From IMG/VR virus record IMGVR_UViG_3300008219_000073, positions 1-27,117 of that record: a stretch of DNA of 27,117 nt. One strand, written 5' to 3'. The stretch is from a virus. Shown here piece by piece: positions 21,584 through 27,117 of this stretch (its first letter is position 1; each line of letters begins with the position of its first letter). The notes under the pieces were generated by a model. The model searched no databases. It was not told the DNA's origin and saw only the letters and a program-made list of their open reading frames with translations. A program made the translations under genes and the position numbers.

Positions 21584-21913
21584 TCACAGCATACCCATTT
21601 CTAGTTTAGTGTGCATTGGTATCATCTCTTGAGTCCACTGCGGATCGAAAGTCATTTCTACCTCTACAGAATCTACACCAGAAACCCTGCAAGCATCTCT
21701 AACTTGATTGTATAGGGTATCGCCAACAGGGCAGAATGGTGAGGTTAGTGTCATAAGAACCTTGCAAGATTTACTATCCAGAGAAAGAGCATAGATTAAA
21801 CCAAGGTCATACACGTTGGTAAATATTTCTGGGTCATACACCTTGCGAATATTAGATACGATCTCATCCATCGTAGAACTCTCGCCCTCTACGTATTCGT
21901 CAACGTGTGGCAT
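21584..21913 (-). CDS. MIP18/SufT-like (DUF59) Fe-S maturation protein
   Basis: A 109-aa protein matching the DUF59 family (SufT, PaaD, MIP18). It reads KVYDPEIFTNVYDLGLIYAL (25-44), then MTLTSPFCPVG (54-64) with the conserved Cys61-Pro62, and ends VEVEMTFDPQWTQEMI (83-98), all in the family order. Relatives help deliver Fe-S clusters to target proteins. The gene starts one base inside the stop of the 85-aa gene (TAATG) and precedes the A-type carrier by three bases, so the two would be made together. Confidence 0.88.
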   Translation of the reverse strand: MPHVDEYVEGESSTMDEIVSNIRKVYDPEIFTNVYDLGLIYALSLDSKSCKVLMTLTSPFCPVGDTLYNQVRDACRVSGVDSVEVEMTFDPQWTQEMIPMHTKLEMGML

Positions 21914-22170
21914 TAGTCAAGTATCTTACGCACTACTTCGCGTCCCTCCCAGTTATTTTCTACTGCAACCTCATGCTTCTCGCAAGCGTAACGGGTATTG
22001 GTGTCAGCATTATCCTTCCATCCATTTCGAGAAAGTGTCCGTTTCATAGCTAAACATCCCGGCACACCCATCTCTACCCATTCACCTTTCTCATTCTCTT
22101 GGTGACCCATGAACTCAATGAGGCTTCCATTAAGGAATAACATAAGCACAAACATAGTTTTAATAATCAT
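21913..22170 (-). CDS. 85-aa exported protein, function unknown
   Basis: Signal-peptide-like N-terminus (MIIKTMFVLMLFLNGSLIEF) followed by a polar domain with two cysteines (VPGCLAMKRTLSRNGW and TRYACEKHEVAVE), which could form a disulfide in the periplasm. I recall similar short exported proteins with paired Cys in phages of aquatic bacteria but know no function. It starts two bases after the 142-aa gene, and its stop shares a base with the SufT-like start. Confidence 0.55.
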   Translation of the reverse strand: MIIKTMFVLMLFLNGSLIEFMGHQENEKGEWVEMGVPGCLAMKRTLSRNGWKDNADTNTRYACEKHEVAVENNWEGREVVRKILD

Positions 22171-22172
22171 TG

Positions 22173-22601
22173 TTAGTTTCCATTGTGTGCCTTTAAGTTA
22201 GCTACGTTATCTTTTAATGTTTCAACTTTTCCCTCAAGAGTTTCGATTCTCTGTTTGTAGAAGTCCAATGTAAGTGCTTGCTGCTGATCGAATGGAGCTT
22301 TACCTGTTTCAATGTTGTGCAGAAGTTTGTCGAACTCCCCGCTGAGGTGCTCGATCAACATAAACTGCTCTGCATCAGCAGGGAGTGAGCCTAGGTCACC
22401 TCTAGGCCACTTGATCCTGAACTCCGTGTTCTTTACTAGGTCAGAGTTGACAAGGATCATCTCTGTTTCGATTCGATTAAGCCTTTCAATGATACCAAAG
22501 TAAGCCCATACTCCAACAGCAACAGAAGCAACCAAAGAGATCAGGTTGCGAATAGGCATAGCGAATTTAGTTCTATCGCTTACATCAATCGCATCGCTCA
22601 T
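22173..22601 (-). CDS. 142-aa membrane-anchored coiled-coil protein
   Basis: One transmembrane segment (about residues 18-40, LISLVASVAVGVWAYFG) near the N-terminus, then a long coiled-coil ending KQRIETLEGKVETLKDNVANL. This single-pass plus periplasmic coiled-coil plan recalls inner-membrane spanin subunits (Rz-like), but length and Cys content do not settle it; a lysis or membrane-attachment role is inferred. It starts TAATG within the end of the 109-aa gene. Confidence 0.55.
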   Translation of the reverse strand: MSDAIDVSDRTKFAMPIRNLISLVASVAVGVWAYFGIIERLNRIETEMILVNSDLVKNTEFRIKWPRGDLGSLPADAEQFMLIEHLSGEFDKLLHNIETGKAPFDQQQALTLDFYKQRIETLEGKVETLKDNVANLKAHNGN

Positions 22602-22930
22602 TAGTAATCGCCGTAGCCATAACCCTTACTGCTTTGCTGCATAGGCCCAGCCGATCCTTGATTACGAAGTATGTCAAATAATCTACTATGCTGATTTGCT
22701 ATATCAGAATTAGCTTCCCTAATTCTTTTGAGTTCATCACTGATCTGTTCAGTTTGAAACTTCATTACATCCAGACCCTTAATCGCTTCTTCCAGTGCAG
22801 GTATTGATGTACCTTGAACTCCAGCCAACCTTTCCACTTCCGAAGATATGGACGAAGCCCACCAGATAGCCCCACTTGTCTGAGCAACCAGAAATAATAT
22901 TGCACTAAAGAATTTAGCATCTATTTTCAT
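22601..22930 (-). CDS. 109-aa membrane-anchored coiled-coil protein
   Basis: Hydrophobic segment at residues 7-24 (FFSAILFLVAQTSGAIWW) and then a helical region (VERLAGVQGTS, KFQTEQISDELKRIREANSD), ending in a Gly/Tyr tail GYGYGDY. Topology matches that of the 142-aa neighbour, so the two could work together. It overlaps the DUF6356-like gene upstream by four bases. Confidence 0.5.
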   Translation of the reverse strand: MKIDAKFFSAILFLVAQTSGAIWWASSISSEVERLAGVQGTSIPALEEAIKGLDVMKFQTEQISDELKRIREANSDIANQHSRLFDILRNQGSAGPMQQSSKGYGYGDY

Positions 22931-23115
22931 CGTGTAGATAGTTTCTCATTGAGATATTTAATTTTATCTGAGACTGTACCAGTTAAAATCCAAGGACATA
23001 AGCCATGCACTATAGAAACAATTGAAAGAAAGAGTAATACAAGACTAAGTTGTACAGTAAAAAATAGATGATTTCCATAAGTTTCCTTAACTAGTTCTAA
23101 GTGTTTGCATTTCAT
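22927..23115 (-). CDS. DUF6356-like small membrane protein
   Basis: A 62-aa protein with the DUF6356 pattern: HLELVKETYGNHL, a membrane helix (about 17-40), then HGLCPWILTGTVSDKIKYL. The family occurs in proteobacteria and phages; function unknown. The start is taken at ATG 23115, four bases after the previous stop; a GTG at 23127 is in frame but overlaps the upstream gene. Confidence 0.65.
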   Translation of the reverse strand: MKCKHLELVKETYGNHLFFTVQLSLVLLFLSIVSIVHGLCPWILTGTVSDKIKYLNEKLSTR

Positions 23116-23119
23116 TATT

Positions 23120-23335
23120 TTATCCACTGAGCCATTTTGTAACCATTGATGCAGTTGCTCCGCTGATTCCTACAATGCCTAACACTACACCAATGCCAAT
23201 ACCTTTGGTGCGCTCTAATTGTTTTTCTAAAGAGTTCAAGCGTAATGTATTTTCACGCAAAGATGCTTCCATTGCATCAACCTTTTGGCAGAGTCTACCT
23301 ATCTCAAAGCGATCAATGTCTACAGTATCATTCAT
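23120..23335 (-). CDS. XhlA-like coiled-coil/membrane protein
   Basis: A 71-aa protein: coiled coil at about residues 10-42 (LCQKVDAMEASLRENTLRLNS) then a C-terminal membrane helix (GIGIGVVLGIVGISGA) and a short positive end. This is the plan of the XhlA family of phage lysis proteins and of several holin partners. ATG 23335 overlaps the previous stop (ATGA). Confidence 0.6.
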   Translation of the reverse strand: MNDTVDIDRFEIGRLCQKVDAMEASLRENTLRLNSLEKQLERTKGIGIGVVLGIVGISGATASMVTKWLSG

Positions 23336-23673
23336 ATCTCTATTTCCTTTTCATCTTTGGTGGTAATGACTTCCCATTCAGTACCACCACCCATAGCACA
23401 GACTACTTGTTCTCCTGTCTCTATATTATGGTGAAAATGAATATATGACCATGATGGTTTTTTTGGGTTTACTGTAATAGTAGCAAACGTAGTTCCATTA
23501 GGATTGTTTATTACACCCTTTCCTACTGGATACTCTTCCAGTATCTCTTTATGGTATTTGATTGCCTCTTCCCAACTGTCCCAGCATATAGATGATATTG
23601 GAACTTCGTGTGGAAACATTCTTGAGGAGGCAACCAGAGGTAACAACAGTAACAACACTAATAGTTTTTTCAC
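23332..23673 (-). CDS. 113-aa exported protein, GTG start, function unknown
   Basis: Signal peptide MKKLLVLLLLLPLVASS, then a polar domain with VPISSICWDSWEEAIKYHKE, SWSYIHFHHNIETGEQ and VVCAMGGGTEW; Cys residues could pair. The GTG start overlaps the 990-aa stop as GTGA. No lysozyme or amidase motif is visible. It could be a periplasmic accessory of the membrane block. Confidence 0.55.
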   Translation of the reverse strand: MKKLLVLLLLLPLVASSRMFPHEVPISSICWDSWEEAIKYHKEILEEYPVGKGVINNPNGTTFATITVNPKKPSWSYIHFHHNIETGEQVVCAMGGGTEWEVITTKDEKEIEI

Positions 23674-26642
23674 AATCCAAATCTTTCCTTATATTCTGTA
23701 CCTTCTTCCTGACCCGTAGCCTGCTGGATAATGGATAGAACGTGCTTTACCAATTCTGGGTTCCTTGCAACTCTTGAGCTACCCAGAAGATTACTGAGTA
23801 CAGTCAGTTCATACGCGGTACTTGCGCCTTCATACCTAGCTTTAGCACCTTTCTCACGCTGGTATATTCTAGCACCAATCGCTGCGCGAATCAAGCGAGC
23901 AGCGGGAGAAATATCATTAGTTGTTCGCTGCGCTCCAGCCCATGACTTTCGGCCTGTTTCCTCATCACCAAAAATACCAAAGGGGTTGGCGCGATCTATC
24001 TCTCCAAGAAGAACAATAGCCTGAAACAAATGCTTTTGTCTTGGTGTCATTTTGATACCAAGAAAAGATTCAGAGCCTTCTTTACCAATAGGAGAAACTA
24101 GGCCAAAAAACTTACCCTCACCCCAATCCTTTCCATGAGTCTCTCCAAGTTGCTTCATAAAGTCAATTGGACGCTCTCTAAATGTGTCATAGTTCGCAAA
24201 AATTTCTAATGGAACCTTAAACAGAGGAGTACCCATCTGCCCTACGAAATTAGCAAAAGATTCTGGGTTGGTGAATATCTTATTCAGTTCTGCGGTAGGT
24301 AGATAACTCAATGCGGTGATGAATGTATGAGTATCTTCTGCCTCTTTCCCACTAAGCATAATTGGGAACTGGTCAATCGCCCACTGCTCTATGTCATCAT
24401 CATTTACCTTCGGCACATCCCTCTGTATACCGCCTACGATGATGTTTAATTTGTTTGCGCGATCAGGGTGTTGGAGTACAGCGTGGAGTTGCGCGGGGAT
24501 ATTCTTTCTCGTCCAAGTATAGAACGGAAAGATTCTCTTCATATACCGCTGCTCAAAGGGAGACAGGTCAGCGTAATCAAACAGCGCCTTACGCACCATC
24601 TGAGCAGCATCTTCTATTGTGTCACCCTTGGCTAACCGGTCAATGAACAGGGCTATTCTGGCATTATTCTCTACTGTCTTACCGGCTGCAAAGGCTTTAT
24701 TGATCCCCTTCCATTCGGTGGCACCGGGGATATTAGACGCGGCTCTAGCAGCCTGCTCGACATCAGTTCCGTACAGGCCAGCCTCATATATACCACTGTT
24801 CACTGCGGCTTCCCAGATTTCCTCTCTAGTCATGCCTGTGCCGGGTACTTTGAATGTTGGGTCTACAGCCTTACCTGTAAGCCTGCCTGCCAGCCTGTCA
24901 ATTTCACTGACGACATCACCCTTCTTGAACTGCATAGCCTTCTGTATGGCAGCGGCCTGACCGTAACGAGCGGGGTTAGTCAGCCCACCAATAAACCAGT
25001 TGTTCCAGAAGTTACTGAATGCATTCCGTGAATGCCATGCCGGTCTTAATGCTAGAGCATATTTCTTCCACCATCTCTGCACTTCATCGAACGCCTTGAG
25101 CGGTACATTGAGGCGCTTCGGATCACGAACCACCCACAACTGCTTATCCAATATTCTCTTAGCTTCTGCTGGAATAGCATGACCGTCGATCTTTATAAAG
25201 TCAGCAGGAAGGGGATTACCGGCCTCATCAAACAGGGTCTTCCTTCTTCCTACCGGATGAACATATCCCTCTGGGGCTTTACCAAGTTTGGTTCCAAGTT
25301 CACTGGTAAGTCTATCAAGCATACGATTGGAGAACAGAGCTTGACGACTCCACTTCTGTCTTAATGTACGGAGAACTAAGGGGTCATCCATAAATACTGT
25401 ACGACCTCTTGCATTATTTATATCTCGTACAGTTCCGGGTACACCCCTCCCTATAGCATAAGGGAGGGCTTGGCTAAACCATGAACTAACTTTCTCACTT
25501 AGGGTTGCGCCTTTCCCAAGAACATGAGGATAAAACCCACCAATACCCAACTCAGCGGCTCGCTCTGCTTCACCACTCTCTTTCGTTATCCGCATGATGT
25601 CTTCTACTGCCAAACCCGCAGCCTGTTCTTCGGCTAAGATGTCTGACATGACCTTACGCTCACCTTCAGCAAACCCTACAGCCTCATCAGATATTCTTCC
25701 AAGTTCACTATCTGGAGCGATATATTTATCCCCACGCGCCCTAGCCTCATCAACCTGAGAAGGAAGTGAGCCTGTCTCTATATCCTGAAGGAGTGCGGAT
25801 TTTAATTCTGGTACTGAGACACCAGCTCTTGCCGCGATTGCTGCAAGTTCCTCATTGAGAAGAACCTCTTCCCTGTCGGACAGGATGTTAGAACCTCTCT
25901 TCTGCCGCCTGAGATCATCCATAATTCTCTTGGCTTTACCAGCATCCCCAACATAGACATTGAATGCTTCTAGTACAGTTCGGACAGGGGCAGCGGTAAT
26001 TCCTGCCTGCACCGGTCTTGTCGCTGCTATCATTTCAGCAGCGCCCCTTATTAATTTATACGGTACGCTGATAACGGCTGCTGGAGTATAAGTAAGGGGG
26101 TCACCAGCGACGTTAGCCGTGATGTCACCGATTACACTTGCCACCTTTCCAGTAGTTCCGGTTTCCGCTAAGTCAGTTCTGATCTGTTCTGGGAAATAAG
26201 ATTTAGAACTGGGATCACGCCATCCCTCACCCATGCCTTCCAAAATCCGTTGAACCATACTGCGCTCATCCATTACGGATGTAGCTTCTGGGCCAAGTTC
26301 TTCCCATGCTCCAGCCAATGCACCTCTTGGTTTATCAAGCGGCCCAAGAAAATCCATGAACCTAGAACCTACAACCTTAGCGCCCTGCCCGGTAGCTTCT
26401 ACCCCTCTTTGTATTGGATCAGGAACTACATCATATATACTAGATATGACATCTCCAACCTGCGAAATAGGAGAATCTCCATATTGCATAGCGCCGGAAA
26501 TATCACGAACCCCCTCAATAAGTTCTTCCCGTGTTTCAGGGGCTGTTGCTTCGGGGTCGTATGGATTTACTGATGAGTAATAGAGTTCATCAGCAAGCCT
26601 CCTTCTCTCCTTCTCGCTTAGTTCGTAAGGATTTTCAGCCAT
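23670..26642 (-). CDS. Large 990-aa phage protein, probably virion/ejection type; function unknown
   Basis: No catalytic domain recognised. The N-terminus is acidic (SEKERRRLADELYYSS), the region around residues 175-200 has hydrophobic patches (LTYTPAAVISVPYKLI), and near 520-560 is ALRPAWHSRNAFSNFWNNWF, then FPFYTWTRKNIPAQ near 680, both aromatic/basic segments that I have seen in very large phage proteins of unknown function. It has the size of internal virion or membrane-penetrating ejection proteins in podophages, and this gene sits in a late-strand operon. A large polyvalent protein injected with the DNA is an alternative. It overlaps both neighbours by a few bases. Confidence 0.6.
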   Translation of the reverse strand: MAENPYELSEKERRRLADELYYSSVNPYDPEATAPETREELIEGVRDISGAMQYGDSPISQVGDVISSIYDVVPDPIQRGVEATGQGAKVVGSRFMDFLGPLDKPRGALAGAWEELGPEATSVMDERSMVQRILEGMGEGWRDPSSKSYFPEQIRTDLAETGTTGKVASVIGDITANVAGDPLTYTPAAVISVPYKLIRGAAEMIAATRPVQAGITAAPVRTVLEAFNVYVGDAGKAKRIMDDLRRQKRGSNILSDREEVLLNEELAAIAARAGVSVPELKSALLQDIETGSLPSQVDEARARGDKYIAPDSELGRISDEAVGFAEGERKVMSDILAEEQAAGLAVEDIMRITKESGEAERAAELGIGGFYPHVLGKGATLSEKVSSWFSQALPYAIGRGVPGTVRDINNARGRTVFMDDPLVLRTLRQKWSRQALFSNRMLDRLTSELGTKLGKAPEGYVHPVGRRKTLFDEAGNPLPADFIKIDGHAIPAEAKRILDKQLWVVRDPKRLNVPLKAFDEVQRWWKKYALALRPAWHSRNAFSNFWNNWFIGGLTNPARYGQAAAIQKAMQFKKGDVVSEIDRLAGRLTGKAVDPTFKVPGTGMTREEIWEAAVNSGIYEAGLYGTDVEQAARAASNIPGATEWKGINKAFAAGKTVENNARIALFIDRLAKGDTIEDAAQMVRKALFDYADLSPFEQRYMKRIFPFYTWTRKNIPAQLHAVLQHPDRANKLNIIVGGIQRDVPKVNDDDIEQWAIDQFPIMLSGKEAEDTHTFITALSYLPTAELNKIFTNPESFANFVGQMGTPLFKVPLEIFANYDTFRERPIDFMKQLGETHGKDWGEGKFFGLVSPIGKEGSESFLGIKMTPRQKHLFQAIVLLGEIDRANPFGIFGDEETGRKSWAGAQRTTNDISPAARLIRAAIGARIYQREKGAKARYEGASTAYELTVLSNLLGSSRVARNPELVKHVLSIIQQATGQEEGTEYKERFGL

Positions 26643-27117
26643 TAGAACTGGCGCTTCTTATACTCTTCTGGATCAAGAATATACTCTGCCATCCTTATTG
26701 GTATACGATTTGCTTCAGCAAACCATCTTAGGTGGGTTTCTACTGTTGCCGTATCATCACCAGCAGCAGCAACATCATTCCTGAACTTATCTACCATAGA
26801 CATAGACAATGGGTTTGGGCCGTAACTCATTATGGAAATCATGCGATCAAAGACTTGCGCCTCTCTCAAACCTAGTGTCATCTGTGCAAGATAAGGATTG
26901 TTCTGAGAATAACGATCCATCAGTTCATTGAAAACTCTAGTGCTGTTAGCCATATCAGACTTAATATTCTCAGTTCTCTCGAACAATCTATCTTCAAGGC
27001 GCTTCTCTCTTACAACAGCAGCCTGTGGAGTTTTCTCTGTAGGTCTACCCACACCCTTCTCTACAGATTCTAAATTCTTTAGAACCTTTTCAAGAACAGC
27101 CTGCTTATTCTCTGGCG
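26642..27117 (-). CDS. Conserved helical protein, 5' end outside the window
   Basis: The frame stays open from the stop at 26642 to the right edge without interruption, so the start lies beyond 27117; a GTG at 27050-27052 is in frame but the residues upstream of it read as a continuous lysine-rich helix (KQAVLEKVLKNLESVEKG). The C-terminal part includes EDRLFERTENIKSDMANSTR and ETHLRWFAEANRIPIRMAEY. Charged and helical, no domain recognised; probably a partner of the 990-aa protein whose ATG overlaps its stop (TAATG). Confidence 0.6.
   Translation of the reverse strand, partial: PENKQAVLEKVLKNLESVEKGVGRPTEKTPQAAVVREKRLEDRLFERTENIKSDMANSTRVFNELMDRYSQNNPYLAQMTLGLREAQVFDRMISIMSYGPNPLSMSMVDKFRNDVAAAGDDTATVETHLRWFAEANRIPIRMAEYILDPEEYKKRQF

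Noticed and set aside
26642-27052. A 136-aa gene starting at the GTG at 27052
   Set aside because: The frame remains open with protein-like sequence to the window edge, so the true start is outside.
1-27117. CRISPR array, insertion sequence, toxin-antitoxin or retron
   Set aside because: No regularly spaced repeats, transposase, reverse transcriptase or paired inverted ends were seen.
1-27117. Integrase to accompany the tRNA-like attachment candidate
   Set aside because: No tyrosine or serine recombinase motif was found in any gene here, so integration is not claimed.

Overview
This window is part of a tailed double-stranded DNA phage (Caudoviricetes) genome, and both ends cut through genes. 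The evidence is a terminase small and large subunit, a portal, a scaffold-like protein, a RecA-fold replicative helicase, a Rad52-type annealase, a phage-style ribonucleotide reductase, and about 50 tightly packed small genes that mostly overlap by 1-17 bases. The host cannot be read directly. Lipoproteins with lipoboxes, Shine-Dalgarno sites, a class II (B12-dependent) reductase and Fe-S carrier genes suggest a Gram-negative, probably aquatic, proteobacterium (inference). No DNA polymerase, primase, integrase, major capsid or endolysin is recognisable, so these must lie outside the window or be too diverged to see.

Layout. (1) 1-8436, minus strand, read leftwards: a late module that opens with two small genes, then an 818-aa protein, TerS, TerL, portal, two small genes and the scaffold-like gene, which runs off the left edge. 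(2) 8437-8868: a non-coding divergent control region with a 14-bp perfect palindrome. (3) 8869-20635, plus strand: the early and replication module. It has a cysteine-rich cluster of accessory genes (8869-10711), a second non-coding gap (10712-11192) holding a tRNA-3'-end-like hairpin, a probable tiny minus-strand gene and an AT-rich palindromic stretch, then a run of small genes (11193-13045), and finally helicase, nuclease, Rad52, class II RNR, DUF3310, a small lipoprotein, an HNH nuclease, an SSB-like protein, a RecB/Cas4-like exonuclease, a GIY-YIG protein and a restriction-like nuclease. (4) 20556-27117, minus strand: a block of small membrane, lipoprotein and exported proteins with two Fe-S cluster carrier genes embedded in it, then a 990-aa protein and a gene cut by the right edge.

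How the genes fit together. The plus-strand module would replicate and recombine phage DNA (helicase, annealase plus exonuclease plus SSB-like protein, junction nucleases) and supply deoxynucleotides (RNR). The minus-strand modules would package DNA (TerS, TerL, portal, scaffold), provide large virion or ejection proteins, and act on the host membrane (lysis-type small proteins). The A-type Fe-S carrier and the SufT/MIP18-like protein are auxiliary metabolic genes placed among the membrane genes rather than with the replication genes.

Several genes below are too short to be found by a 60-codon cut-off and were found by reading the sequence: 1148-1327(-), 10824-10961(-), 11193-11282, 11279-11455, 11442-11591, 17135-17263 and 21172-21264(-). 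All functional assignments come from motifs read by eye and from memory of families; no database search was run.
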